DNA from: Symbiodinium natans
Lineage: Eukaryota; Sar; Dinophyceae; Suessiales; Symbiodiniaceae
Assembly: GCA_905221605.1 (NCBI GenBank)
Contig: CAJNDS010002139.1
Location: forward strand, 312,001 to 376,000
Length of the DNA stretch: 64,000 nt
Direction of reading: 5' to 3'
Below, in pieces: positions 43,739 through 54,611 of the stretch; positions within the stretch are counted from its first letter, which is position 1, and the number at the start of each line of letters is the position of its first letter. The translations under genes were made by a program, and so were the position numbers. The notes beneath the pieces were generated by a model. The model was given only the letters and a program-made list of their open reading frames with translations. It was not told the origin of the DNA and searched no databases.

Positions 43739-44626
43739 AGGGCGGAAGCCATTGAGTAGCGACAGCTACCGATTCAGATAATACAGTCCAGTGGTCCCAC
43801 CCATGCAGTCAGGTGGGTGTGAGGGATTATTGCCAAGGGCCTTCCCAATCACGGCTGTGGAGACAGTATGGGCCCGTCTTCTTAAGACTTGTGGTAACTC
43901 CTTCTTGCTAACCTCCCACTCAGGGATGCCAGTTGGATGGAGCTCCCTATGTGCCGTTTTCATTAAGGCTTGGGCTGTATGCCACATCGTCCTGAGTTTT
44001 TTTTTTTCCGTAGGCCGGTCTTGTTGGGTCGACATAACAGGTAAAACGAAATGAGAGCCAAACTGTGCAAGCCAGCGAGCGAAAAAGAAGTCGTGGACTA
44101 CAAAGAAGCAACCGCCAGCGCAGAGGCCCTTATTGCAAGACAACTTATCGCAAGACCAGCGAGGTGACCAATGCAACAAGAACCTACCGGTTCCAATCAA
44201 TCTCAGCAGCCCGTCACCCAAAGCAATGCTGCGCCACGTCTGGTAAGACATCAAGCGAAAGTATGGGTAGGCCGTCAGGCAAGGAACCTCCGTGCCACGT
44301 CGTGTTCTGTATTTGCCGATATTGCACCACACCTTCGTCCCGCACTGAAAGGGGAAGGTGGTAAGCGCGGCAGCGAGAGGCGAGGGCTCGGACTCCTTGG
44401 GAGTGCCATGGCAGCACAGCTTGAACTAGAAGCTGTTGAGTTGCTGCTTAGTTGGATGCTTGGATCTTGCAAGCCCCTTGAGGGCAGCCCAATGAGCAGT
44501 GCATCATATCACGCATTCCGGGAACGTTGGGGTCCATGCTTAGTAGGTGTTGTGCTGATTTCCAATGCTCATCGTCAATGACCGGCAGCCGAAAAGGAGC
44601 AGCAACATCAACTTCTCGCAAGGCCG
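43739..44626. other. Fragments between elements B and C, including a LREVD-family remnant
   Basis: A minus frame at 44,332-43,766 is open for 188 codons but unrecognised and contains a T-run at 43,999-44,010. At 44,560-44,630 the minus strand reads TALREVDVAAPFRLPVIDDE, matching LREVDLCVPFQFPSI of the broken ORF at 18.8 kb. At 44,400-44,530 the plus strand reads AVELLLSWMLGSCKPLEGSP, similar to minus-strand AVEMLLGWMLGSGKPLQGCP near 25,400. The region is a patchwork of dispersed repeats. Confidence 0.5.
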
Positions 44627-45003
44627 TGTACGTGAAAAAACGAAGGTCCCTCTGGTACCTTTTCCCTTGAAAGCACGAACCCTGACCTCTCACACAAGTG
44701 CGGACAGCTCTCTCTTTTTCACAGTCAGAGCCACTTGAGCCAAAAGTCACGAAGTGCACAAACTAAACGAATTCTCTCTTGTGAGCTTAAACTCAGCTTC
44801 AGAACGAAGTTCCTACACACTGCACACTCACTTTAAATAGCGTATTGGGCAAAACACACTCGTATGATTTCCTTGGAAATCAACGAGGCATAAACCATCG
44901 AGGATGGGATCACACGGATTCCCAATCACTCCGAAGCAAAACAAACCTATACAAGCTGATCCAAAACATGACAAAAACATCAATGATCAGCCACAATCTT
45001 CCA
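44627..45003 (-). mobile_element. Element C 3' LTR
   Basis: 377 bp beginning TGTACGTG and ending CTTCCA on the plus strand, i.e. TG...CA. In minus sense it starts TGGAAGATTG directly after GCGGGGGG, a polypurine tract. Parts recur at 24,958-25,140, 25,808-25,944 and, diverged, at 16,505-16,760. CTATTTAAAG near 44,833 could act as a promoter box. 44,734-44,745 is TTTTGGCTCAAG in minus sense, the 3' end of the dinoflagellate spliced leader. The low-coordinate end is inferred from TG...CA and from where copies diverge. Confidence 0.7.
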
Positions 45004-45742
45004 CCCCCCGCATTTTGCTGAGGGTTCATGTCAAAGATCTGAAGTCCAAGCCCAGCTCGGCACTTCAACACTAAGGGGATGCCCTGGCCACATTCCCTTG
45101 GTGCGTACTCGCCACCAAACGAAACAAACAACACACCAGTCGATCTCTGACATCAAACTTAAAACTCATGCAAGATCCCACCATCAGGCAGGTTGTCCTG
45201 GGTCCACATCACTGGTAACCCAAGAGTTCGTTGTCCAAACACGTGAAAAACGAATTAAACTTGCATCCACCTGCACTGGGGCAGGGTTGTCTTGGAACGA
45301 ATCCAAGAGTTCGTGGTGACAAACACGTGAAAACGAATTAATGCAAGCTTCAGATGTTTCCCACTCAGCACTCGACCTTGTCGTGGTACTCCTCCTCAGT
45401 CTCGCATCTTCCAGGTCACCAAACTCACCAACTAGCATCGGCTAGCTGATCCTTCAAGAAAAGATTGGCTTCATAGTTTCGCTTCTTCCAGCGTACCATC
45501 AGCCAAAAACGTCTTCAGAGGTGGCAATCAGACGCCTTGCAGAAGGGGCTATAGAGTCCCTCGTTGAGTTTCATCATCATTTTGCCTCCTCTTTGCAAAC
45601 TTCTCATGCACTGAAACAAGGGCTCACACTAACCAGAAAAAATCGCGGGCGCTCCATGGCGGCAACGCGGCCATGGCTTCCAAAAAAATGGCTGCGGGTT
45701 TCACTCACCCACCCAACCACTGAGATCACTTAGCATCTCAGT
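45004..45742 (-). other. Element C 3' untranslated region
   Basis: Between the Pol stop and the polypurine tract next to the LTR. Contains a 38-bp direct repeat (45,221-45,258 and 45,304-45,341; core AACACGTGAAAA then CGAATTAA). No ORF of note. Confidence 0.6.
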
Positions 45743-48700
45743 TCATTCTTCATCCTCTTCGCCCTTCTTCTCGCCAGCTCCAGTTGACTCCATCAACTTG
45801 GCGCGGCGCTCCTTGGCGGCTTCCTTCATCTCCGCCAACTCAGCCGTCCTCGTTTCCATCACCACATCCTGCGAAGATCGGCTAGGCTCAGCTGGCGTCT
45901 CCGCAGGCCTCTCAGTTGGCTGGTCTCCAACCTTTCTCTTCTTCTCTTCCAACATCAGCTCCAAATCGGCAACACTAAAGCTTGCCTTCACACGCTCAGC
46001 AATCTGCGCGATAGCTGCTGCATCCAACTCAGATGGTACAACTGACACAGGCGAGCGAACCGCTTCGCCTTCCAGCTTTGCTCTCTTAGCAGCTTCTTCC
46101 TCGGCAGCTGACAGGTCGGCGATGCGCTTGCGCTTTCGCTCAGCTTCCTCGAACTCTCGGTCTTGCTGTTCCGCTGCAGCCTTGAGGATCCGCTTCAGGT
46201 CCTTTTCCTCCTTCTCGAGTTTCCCAACATTCTCACCCATGATCCCAAAGGCTTGCTGCCACATGTCGGCAGGCAACGTCAAGTTGAACCTCACCACATA
46301 GTCGGTCGGCAAGTGCCACTTACACTTGCAGATCCACACAACACCGCTTCGAGTCTCACTCGCAACCACCTTCTTCCAGCTTGCCGCCCTCTGCGTGTCG
46401 GTGATCTCCTCTTTCTTTTTCTCCAGGTCCTCCAAGAATCCTGCAACAGACTCCATCACGGATCTGTAGTGGCTGTAGGCCACAAACGACCACTTGGGGA
46501 CTGGTCTCTCCCTCAGCTCCGGCTCGTGAATCCGAAGTGTATCACACGACAACATCGAAATCACTCGCACTCGCTCCACCAGTTCCTTAAACACCAAGGA
46601 TCCTTCCTTTGCACTTCTCTTCCAGCGCAACACCCATGGGGGATAATACGAGCTCTCAGCTTCATCCTCCATGATCCTCTCTGCTCCCAAAATGGGTAGC
46701 ATGCACAACAGATCCACCATCCGCAAGACTCCGAGGTCCTGGTGCTCACCCAGAAGCAAAACAGGGATTATCCCTTTTCTCTTCAAGTACCTCACGAAGC
46801 TCAACATCGCCAGGCCACACGTTCCCGGCGGCACTTCCACGTACAGTCCTCCTTCATTCACTGCCATCTCCCAGATGATGGCCTTGCCACCAATCTGTCC
46901 ACGGACATCCAAGATTCCGAAGATCTTCGTGGGTTTCTCCTGTAGCTCACACACCTCCTGGATGGGCTTCACCAGCTTCTCGTATGAGCTTTGATAGCGC
47001 AACATATCCTTGTCGGATAGCGTGCCTATCACGTCCTTGAGCTCTAGCTCATCCACTGGAGTTCCGCGCCGGCAGATACTCCATGACACATCACCGAACC
47101 ACTTCGGCGGCTCTGGATCCGCCAGCTCCGGAAACACGTCGACCATCCGTTCAATCACCTTCGGCATGGCCTTGGGTTTCGGTGCAGCTTGGCCTGAGCC
47201 TCGGCTTTCACCTTTATCACCCCTTTTTCCAGCAGCTCGGCGCTCCTTCTCTGCCTCTCGGAGATGGAATGCATGGCTTGCATCCGTGCCAGAGACTGTC
47301 ACAGTCTGTTTGCACTTTTCGCACTTGGGCTTGCCACTTTCATCCCAGCTCAACCCGGCAGCATGCTCGGATCTGAACAACCATTTGCAAACCTTACACC
47401 AAAAAGGGCTTTTCATCTCAGCACCCTGCTCACCCTTCCTGCTGTCTTCAGCTGCCATTTTCCTGTCCTTCACCAAAGGTACAGGCTCCAGGCTAGGGCT
47501 AGCTTCCGTGGTGCTTGAACCAAAGCTTTTGCGGTTGGACCATAAATCCATTTCTTGAACCTCAGGGGAAGAGTCTTCACGAAGGGTTTCGGGACTTCTA
47601 AGGTGGAAATTTTCAAAAACTTCACCACACTTTTTCACACTTTTCAACGATCCAACTTGCTCCACACTGCATCCAGTTGCCTCGGCACACTGGTATGCCT
47701 GAACTCCAACCCTTGGTCGGATTCCACAGATCCTCCACACCTGCTGCACATCTTCACCAGGGTATATACCCATAGCTTGCTGGTGCTGACAGAATGTCAC
47801 TTGACTCAAGCACTTTGTAAGAACGTCAGCGATCATTCCCGCTGTCGGGCACCAAATGACCTTCAAGGTCTGAGCTTCCTGTATCCGCTCCTGAAGATAG
47901 CAGACAGCGATGTCTAAGTGGCGAACTCGCCTACTCAACCCACGGTTTAGCAAAACCGCTCTCGCTGAGGAACTGTCAGTGTGCAATCGGATCGTGACAT
48001 CTGACTCGGCCAACTGACCGATCAAAGTCGCAAGTCCCTCACTCTCCTGTACCGCAGTCAAGATGGCTCTCAACTCGGCTTCACAAGAACTCAGCGATAC
48101 ACACCCTTGAACTCGAGAGATTCCCTTGATCAGGCATCCTCTATAAAAGATGGCTATGCCCGACACAGATCTTCGTCCTAACGACGCTTGGGGTGCCCAA
48201 CTGGCATCCGCATACACTTCCAGCTGCGCCGGCCCACTGTCTGGTACATTCCCATCAGGGCCAAAGTACTGCCATGCATGGTATTGTCCCTTTAGGAACC
48301 TAATCACTTGTCGCAATGCTTGCTCAAAGCATGCTGTTGGCTTGGACTGTCCTTGCGAAAGAATGGACATCCACCTACTCAGGTCAGGTCTCGACTGACC
48401 CCACCATGCAATCCGGCCAAGTACTGCTCTGTACCTCGCAGCTGCAGTGTCACTCAACTCAGGATCCGAACCACTTGCTCTGCCCTTCTCGACCGTTTTC
48501 ACGATGTCCGGAGGAGCAGTAACCACCTTCAGGTCCTTACAGAACTCTGTCTCGAACAGGGCATCTAAGTATGCCGGGGGCACTCGCATCCTGAGATGAC
48601 TCCCTTGTCTCTCAATCTCTCGCCCCAAAAAGGTGATCTTTCCACCAGTGGAAGTGATTCGACCCGTTTCCTTGATCTTCAACTCTCCGTTCAGGGTGTC

Positions 48701-50011
48701 GGTCACCAACCGAATGGCATCTCTAGTGCCACACAGAATCAAATCGTCCACATAGCACAACATGAGGAATCTTTTCCCTCTCACAGTGCCCTCGAAGACG
48801 GAAGGTTCCGTTGGGCATTGCTTCAACCCAACTTTCTTCACAACTGTCGCCAGCTTCAAGTTCCAAGCTTTGGCGGCAACTCTCAAACCATTCATGGCTT
48901 GATCCAGAATCATAAACACCGGGACATAATAGTCCTTGCAGGCGGAAACATCCTTGGGCAATTGGATAATCGCCTTCGATCCTTTCGGAAGGGGGGAATG
49001 CAAGAATGCAGTGCTAACATCCAAAGTTGCGATATCCATAGCATCTACCGAAGCAATGGCCAAAAGCGTCCGTAACGCTTCTAAAGAAGGAGTCGTAGCA
49101 CTCAGTCCTAAAGATGATGCTGTGCTCCCCTTTGCGATGTCTTGCACCACACACCGAGCTCTCACAGCTTCATTGCCATTCACCACCTTTGGGCCTATGA
49201 CCCATCGGGTTGGGATGATCTTTATCCCATGCTGACGAGCAAACTTCTGAGCCTCGTCTGCTCCAACCACTCTCCCTGCTTTGTGAGCAGTCATACTCTG
49301 CAGCTCAGTTCGCCGGCCTTCCACTGTTTTATCCACATCTAATGGACATCCATCTATCTCAGACAGAACACTCGTGGGTCTTGCCAGCCAAACTTGGGAT
49401 CCACACACCTTCATGGACTCCGGGAAAGTGCTATTCTTGTTGAGCAGAATCGAATTGGTCACATGTACCAACTTCGGACTCTCGTCACTGCTTACCATTT
49501 TAATAGGACCTTGAGGCACATCGAGTCTTGGGTCTAAATAAATACGATTGATCAGCCGGGGAACTCGATTGGACTCATCTGGAACTGAGTTCACATCTGA
49601 AGTTAAACTCTCTAAACGCCGGGGAACTCGACTGGACTCATTTGGAACTGAATCCACATCCATTTGAGGTTTTTCTTCCTCCATTGGGATCGCTTCATCC
49701 TCAGCGGGAGTTTCTCCTTCGAAGTATCCAGGTTCCATTGCCTCATCTGGAATCCCTTGGTAAGGCAAACTTGGATCCTCAAAATCCTCCATGTCAACAT
49801 CCACAACTTCTGTCGCAGGTGTTGGGACGCTTTGCTTCTCCTCCAACTTGGGATCTGGTCGACTCTCATAGGTGATCTTCGGGCGTTTCAGGAGTGAAGG
49901 CTCACTTCCAGACTCCATCACCCCCGCATCCTTTGAGCTTCTCTGGTCCATTTTGGAGTTTCCTCTGTTGGTTCTTTCGATTCCAACCGTTGTCGTTGAG
50001 CTTTCAACCAA
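45743..50011 (-). CDS. Element C reverse transcriptase-RNase H with about 660-residue extension
   Basis: 1,422 codons. Acidic linker, copia RT with IIPTRWVIGPK, LDVSTAFLHS (about 49,005-49,030) and YVDDLILCGT (about 48,733-48,760), RNase H with VYADASW, SSCEAEL and HTDSSSA, ending at ADVLTKCL (about 47,815). The frame then continues to 45,743: a region with two CxxC pairs (WCKVCKWLF near 47,400 and KCEKCKQTV near 47,315), a globular-looking part (KIFGILDVRGQIGGKAIIWE), and a charged coiled-coil tail from about 46,230 (KLEKEEKDLKRILKAAAEQQ). Copia Pol usually stops after RNase H, so this is a large unexplained addition. Confidence 0.92.
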   Translation of the reverse strand: MVESSTTTVGIERTNRGNSKMDQRSSKDAGVMESGSEPSLLKRPKITYESRPDPKLEEKQSVPTPATEVVDVDMEDFEDPSLPYQGIPDEAMEPGYFEGETPAEDEAIPMEEEKPQMDVDSVPNESSRVPRRLESLTSDVNSVPDESNRVPRLINRIYLDPRLDVPQGPIKMVSSDESPKLVHVTNSILLNKNSTFPESMKVCGSQVWLARPTSVLSEIDGCPLDVDKTVEGRRTELQSMTAHKAGRVVGADEAQKFARQHGIKIIPTRWVIGPKVVNGNEAVRARCVVQDIAKGSTASSLGLSATTPSLEALRTLLAIASVDAMDIATLDVSTAFLHSPLPKGSKAIIQLPKDVSACKDYYVPVFMILDQAMNGLRVAAKAWNLKLATVVKKVGLKQCPTEPSVFEGTVRGKRFLMLCYVDDLILCGTRDAIRLVTDTLNGELKIKETGRITSTGGKITFLGREIERQGSHLRMRVPPAYLDALFETEFCKDLKVVTAPPDIVKTVEKGRASGSDPELSDTAAARYRAVLGRIAWWGQSRPDLSRWMSILSQGQSKPTACFEQALRQVIRFLKGQYHAWQYFGPDGNVPDSGPAQLEVYADASWAPQASLGRRSVSGIAIFYRGCLIKGISRVQGCVSLSSCEAELRAILTAVQESEGLATLIGQLAESDVTIRLHTDSSSARAVLLNRGLSRRVRHLDIAVCYLQERIQEAQTLKVIWCPTAGMIADVLTKCLSQVTFCQHQQAMGIYPGEDVQQVWRICGIRPRVGVQAYQCAEATGCSVEQVGSLKSVKKCGEVFENFHLRSPETLREDSSPEVQEMDLWSNRKSFGSSTTEASPSLEPVPLVKDRKMAAEDSRKGEQGAEMKSPFWCKVCKWLFRSEHAAGLSWDESGKPKCEKCKQTVTVSGTDASHAFHLREAEKERRAAGKRGDKGESRGSGQAAPKPKAMPKVIERMVDVFPELADPEPPKWFGDVSWSICRRGTPVDELELKDVIGTLSDKDMLRYQSSYEKLVKPIQEVCELQEKPTKIFGILDVRGQIGGKAIIWEMAVNEGGLYVEVPPGTCGLAMLSFVRYLKRKGIIPVLLLGEHQDLGVLRMVDLLCMLPILGAERIMEDEAESSYYPPWVLRWKRSAKEGSLVFKELVERVRVISMLSCDTLRIHEPELRERPVPKWSFVAYSHYRSVMESVAGFLEDLEKKKEEITDTQRAASWKKVVASETRSGVVWICKCKWHLPTDYVVRFNLTLPADMWQQAFGIMGENVGKLEKEEKDLKRILKAAAEQQDREFEEAERKRKRIADLSAAEEEAAKRAKLEGEAVRSPVSVVPSELDAAAIAQIAERVKASFSVADLELMLEEKKRKVGDQPTERPAETPAEPSRSSQDVVMETRTAELAEMKEAAKERRAKLMESTGAGEKKGEEDEE

Positions 50012-50574
50012 TCATCATACCGTTTTCGGCATTCAGCATTGTGGTTGGCTTTTCCTCTTTTTGGACCACACGCAGGACAGTTCGCTGTGCCACCATGTTC
50101 CTTCACCCATGCAGCTGGAGGTCCAACTTTGCTCATGTCTGTGGTCGGTCCATCAGACACTCGGCCCTCAAAGGCCTTGTCCGCTTCACCTTCAATCCGA
50201 TCGGGCACACCATCCTCTTTCTCCTTCAGAATCGGGGGAGCCAATGTATCCGATGGATCATGCTCCTTGAGCAAATGTTGACAATGCTCCAACCCAATTT
50301 TCAACGGAACGATGTGCTTGATGGACTTTGCTCGAAAGTGTTTTGGACAACCATCCACCATGGCACTCACAACATGAGTCAAGCCACCAACTTCAGGGTA
50401 CACATAGGCTGCTTCCACAAACCGGGAGAGCGCCGTGGGTTTCATCGAATCCGGTAGCTCAGCCAGAACTGTAGCACCTATCAACGACGATCCACACTCA
50501 TGGAGGGATCTCTGTAGTACCAACTCCTGGGGTGATTTCTTCCCATCAAAGGCAGCTGCATGGTGATTGTGCAA
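49918..50574 (-). CDS. Element C integrase C-terminal/linker frame
   Basis: 218 codons from MHNHHAAAFDGKKSPQELVL, continuing integrase after a frame change near 50,520-50,570. It has a Cys-His cluster, HGGTANCPACGPKRGKANHN, similar in position to one in element B (GVTPKCPGCQEGVSSSRHSQ). It overlaps the next frame by about 90 bp, so two frame changes separate integrase from RT in this copy. Confidence 0.7.
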   Translation of the reverse strand: MHNHHAAAFDGKKSPQELVLQRSLHECGSSLIGATVLAELPDSMKPTALSRFVEAAYVYPEVGGLTHVVSAMVDGCPKHFRAKSIKHIVPLKIGLEHCQHLLKEHDPSDTLAPPILKEKEDGVPDRIEGEADKAFEGRVSDGPTTDMSKVGPPAAWVKEHGGTANCPACGPKRGKANHNAECRKRYDDWLKAQRQRLESKEPTEETPKWTREAQRMRG

Positions 50575-52197
50575 CAGTAAATCAGACCAAACTCAAACGC
50601 TCGAGGACTTCTCTTCAAGTCAAAGCCCTGCGCTCGTAGATCCAACCTCACCGTGCTGAACAACTCCTTGAGTGTTCTCACTGCCCTTTCCACACCACCA
50701 ACCGCTTCATGTCCCTGCGGAGGTGCTCTTTGGGTCACAATCCTAATCCCCAGATTTGCTCTCTTGATGAGGGCGCTCACCGCTGTCTCGCTGTCTGTCC
50801 TCAACAGTACAGCAGACCCTGCAATGTCCAGTCCGAAAGCATTCATCCAATAACGAATCCAGCTGGAGGTATTGTCAGCATTGGTCCCTACCAACAGACA
50901 TCCAATCATTCTGGTTGACATTTCAGTCATGACCAGTACTTTCATGTTGGGAGCCGTCGGCTGGTCTTTCGCAAAAGTACCAGTTACCAGGTTGATGAAG
51001 CAGAAATCTGCTTGCAACGCCACGGGACGGTCTTGAGCATCCTTGGTCCGACGATGCTGGGTTGTTCCTCTTGTCATCCGACAATGAGGACATTCGGACG
51101 AAAAAGGAATGTGGCCTCGCATCCGACGCAGCTCCATTTCTTCTTGCTTTTTCTTGGTCATTGACTGCACTGACTGCATCTGATCAACCTCCATCGGTCG
51201 TTGGCCATCATCCACATCCATGGGTCGAACCTCAGTTCTTCCAAAGGTTACTTTCTTTCGCTTTCCAGCATCACCTTGCAGGTAGACCCAAGGACATCCA
51301 GCCCAGGATACTCCATATCCCATGACTCCTTTCTTCTCGTGTCGCAGCGAAATCTCTCTTCGAGTGAACTTCACTTCCCAACCAGTATTCACCATCTGCT
51401 CGGTGCTCAAGATGTTGTGAGCCACATCTGCTACAACTCCAGTCACACACACCGATGTCAAACCAAGATACTGCTTTCCTTCATACATAGGCAGCAAGGC
51501 TCGGATGCGAACTCGCTCGAAGACATTCACCGGGGTATCGTTGGCTGCTGCGTACCTCTCATTAGGTCCCAACGCCTTCCGATCCAAGATCTGGAACTCA
51601 TCCAAGTATCTTTTCGCAATCACAGTCACCGATGCTCCTGAGTCAATCAACCACCATTTGCTTGCATCATCCTTTTCCATGCTTTTGACTTGATTCATCG
51701 GAGGTTTCATCAAAGACCGAACTGACTTAGATGGCAACATCTGAGATAAATCGGTAGAGATCCGATGCTCCAACTCGGCAATCCGGACTCTCGTCTCAAC
51801 TTCCCATGACCAATCTATCTCATCAGTACTCCGGGGAATCCACTCTTTTCTCACTTCATCGAGCAATCCTTCCAGAGGTTGCAACACAGATTCCACTCGG
51901 GCCTCTGACTCAGGTTCATTCCATTCACCTCCAGTTAGCTGGTAGTCACTCGACTCCCCCTCTTGGGAGACTTCAGCAACTGTCTTCCCCTTTCCTTTGC
52001 CTTTTCCTTTGGGCTTTCCCTTTTCGGGCTTCTTCTTGGGATCTCCTTTTGCCTTGGCTTTCGCCTTAGTATTGGGGGAATTGGGCTTCTTGCCTGAATC
52101 TCCCTCCTTATACCAGCAATCGCGGGCATAATGTCCCTTTCCACCACACACATAGCACTCCACATCCTTCTTGGTCTGGCTTGAAGCTCGTTTGCCA
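50481..52197 (-). CDS. Element C Gag (3' part), protease and integrase; truncated by gap
   Basis: The frame is open at the assembly gap and begins AKRASSQTKKDVECYVCGGK. CCHC knuckle CYVCGGKGHYARDC (about 52,115-52,160), a Lys-rich stretch, aspartic protease WWLIDSGASVTVIA (about 51,625-51,665), GAG-pre-integrase LRRMRGHIPFSSECPHCRMT and integrase core QADFCFI, LLRTDSETA and AVGGVERAVRTLKEL with the catalytic Glu. The N-terminal capsid part and the 5' LTR would lie in or beyond the gap. Confidence 0.9.
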
Positions 52198-52297
52198 NNN
52201 NNNNNNNNNNNNNNNNNNNNNNNNNNNNNNNNNNNNNNNNNNNNNNNNNNNNNNNNNNNNNNNNNNNNNNNNNNNNNNNNNNNNNNNNNNNNNNNNN
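52198..52297. other. Assembly gap, exactly 100 N
   Basis: 100 N, the conventional size for a gap of unknown length. A run of C at 52,298-52,310 follows. The sequences on either side need not be adjacent in the genome: element C stops at the gap, while the right side is a different kind of DNA. Confidence 0.98.
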
Positions 52298-52309
52298 CCC
52301 CCCCCCCCC

Positions 52310-52435
52310 CCTATTTCCGGAAACCACCACCTCTCACACATGTGGCGGTAGGCGCAGGATGCACGGTAGTGGTTGTAGAGCTGTCGGGAACGACCTTCAG
52401 CTTTCTGGTAGAGCTCTCCCAGCAAGCCAATATAC
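52310..52435 (-). CDS. Exon running towards the assembly gap
   Basis: Starts after ACTAAG|G at 52,435 and reads YIGLLGELYQKAEGRSRQLY then NHYRASCAYRHMCERWWFPE before the C-run at the gap. The AG|G edge suggests it belongs to the same gene region. Confidence 0.5.
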
Positions 52436-52754
52436 CTTAGTTGCTGAGTTCATAAGCACACTTTCAGTTCTTATAGGGGACTATAGTCTCCCCAAAAGTG
52501 TAAAGTGTACTCATTCAGCTCCTGAGATACACATTCATCACAACCACAGTGATCACCATGCTGATGATGACGAATTGGTATCGCACCTGAGCACAGCAAC
52601 CCAGAACCCAAGCAACAAGCTCGGCTCAGAATACCTCGCAGACGACTTCTCTTCTTAAACTAGAATGGAAGGCCTGAACCCTATAAAAAAACCCTAAACC
52701 CGACACACCGACGAGGACAGCAGGGCGACACACCGACGAGGACAGCAGGGCGCC

Positions 52755-52870
52755 GCCCTGTGGTATTGGTCCGTCCAGTCGGAGGAATCAACATCCACGC
52801 TGCCGATGATCTTCGAATTGGTCGCGTTCAGCCTCGTCAGCTTTGCCACGACCTTGTCATCCAACCCTTC
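52755..52870 (-). CDS. Exon after the pore part
   Basis: Starts after CCAAG|G at 52,870 and reads EGLDDKVVAKLTRLNATNSK then IIGSVDVDSSDWTDQYH, polar, as expected for a cytosolic tail. A 26-bp tandem duplication (about 52,701-52,752) follows. Confidence 0.5.
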
Positions 52871-52989
52871 CTTGGCTGGTTTCCTAGACCCTATAACCCT
52901 AAACCCTTACAAACCCTAAACCCCCTAAACCCTAAACCCTATAGCACACTCAGCCCTATGACCTTCACGACCAATCTCAACTCCTATGG

Positions 52990-53217
52990 CAAAGGCTTTG
53001 AGCTTGAAGACAACCGGGCGTCCAACTCGGCCAGATCGAAATCTCCGAGAACAGTGAGGCGGAAGACCTTCAAGAAGGTGTTGAACACGTAGTTGTCCAG
53101 CCAATGGGCGGTTTCGCCCACATTCTCTTCAATCGGGAAGACGTAGTAGGCATGGAAGGCTGCGAGGATCATGAAGCTGAGGAAGAACAAAAAGAACCTT
53201 GGGCGACGGTCAAACGC
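52990..53217 (-). CDS. Exon with membrane helix and pore-like motif
   Basis: Starts after AGTAAG|G at 53,217 and reads AFDRRPRFFLFFLSFMILAA, then HAYYVFPIEENVGETAHWLD and NTFLKVFRLTVLGDFDLAEL. A helix, a short outside loop and FRLTVLGDFDL resemble the S5-pore part of polycystin/ion-transport family channels in protists. The following S6 helix is not seen; it may be in a missed exon. Confidence 0.6.
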
Positions 53218-54031
53218 CTTACTATACTCCCCTTAATTAGAACCTGAATGAAATAATAGTCTTAATATCCTCTTGGGTTTGATATAAACAAAAACTCCCA
53301 AAGGGGATATAGCTTGAATGCTGCTGACTTTGCCTTGCCCTCGACAAACATCGGGAAGCGAACCCTGACGGAATGTCAGTCCGCACGCCCTACACTCAAA
53401 ACCCAAAACCCAAAACCCAAAACCCGAAACCCTTCACCCCAAATCCTATGCAAAGCCCAAGACATCCACACACCACCCGAGGAGCATGGAAGCGGGCTGG
53501 CATACGGCGATGACAACCGGGACCATGTTGCGTCCAACCTGGCTTCTCTGGCCGGTTCTTAGTAGGGAATGAGGGAATGAGGTACCCTATATATAGGGCC
53601 TATACTAAGAACCCGGCAGCCTTGGCCCTTCAAGGTTTTGGGTTCAGGGTTTATGCAGGGTGTCCAAAAAAAAGTGGCTTCTGAGTAGATTGCAGCGTAT
53701 ATTCAGGGCGGTAGGGGGTTTGCGGCTGAGGTCTTCCGTTTCATATCCTAAACCCTAAACCCTAAACCCTAAACCCTAAACCCTAAACCCTAAACCCCTA
53801 CCCCCCGAACCCTAAACCCGTAAACCCGTAAACCCTAAACGCTAAACCCTAAGATCGGTGCCTCCAACGCTCAGATGGCCTGGGGCTTTTATGGCTTCGG
53901 GCTGCAAATCCTAACCCCAAGAGCCCTGGATGATCGAAAATTGCACACCCTCAAGGACTTAGGGCTCAGGGTTTAGGGTTAGGGTTGAGGACTCAATCTA
54001 TGAATCCCAAACACGTGAGCTGCTTAAAGGC

Positions 54032-54089
54032 CTGCTCCATCTGCAGAAAGCTTGTCGACAAGATTGTCCACCGGATCAGAACGAGGCTC
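54032..54089 (-). CDS. Short exon with AG|G and GC edges
   Basis: 58 nt between GCCCAG|G and GCAG|GC, reading EPRSDPVDNLVDKLSADGA. A neighbour at 54,230-54,290 reads DSFHFFEENPATMSTRVLKS. Another at 53,460-53,545, after GCCAG|G, reads VGRNMVPVVIAVCQPASMLL and is hydrophobic. Confidence 0.45.
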
Positions 54090-54611
54090 CTGGGCTTAGA
54101 GTTTGATGGCGGAGCCCTGCCTCAATGGTGCCTCAATATGCCATGGCGCCGTTTCGGGTATAGAGCCCCACTCTTGTTTCCGGGGAGCCTGAGCCCTAAA
54201 CCCTAGACCCTCCCCCGACTTTTCAAGACGCGCGTCGACATTGTGGCCGGGTTCTCTTCGAAGAAGTGGAAGGAATCTCATGCAGATGCAATTTCGGAAT
54301 GATGACTAGGACAAGTTTCCGGAAACCCTATACAAGCAGTAGCAAGCACAGCACGAACCCTGGGCACCTGGGGGATTCTACCCTTATGCCAGGGGAGTGC
54401 ACTGCCGTTTTACTCCGCAGGGGCATGGGTTCTTCGGTCTACAGGTAGCGTACTTGACTAGGACATTTCTGGCTCACCCTCTGCGCAGAATTTGAGGTGG
54501 AAGTCCTTTTAACCCAAACCCTAAATCCTAAACCCTAAACCCTGCCAATGCAAAGGTCAGCAGCTCTCGATGGAGTCTGGGATGCTCTGGTTGTGCCACT
54601 TAATGCCACTC

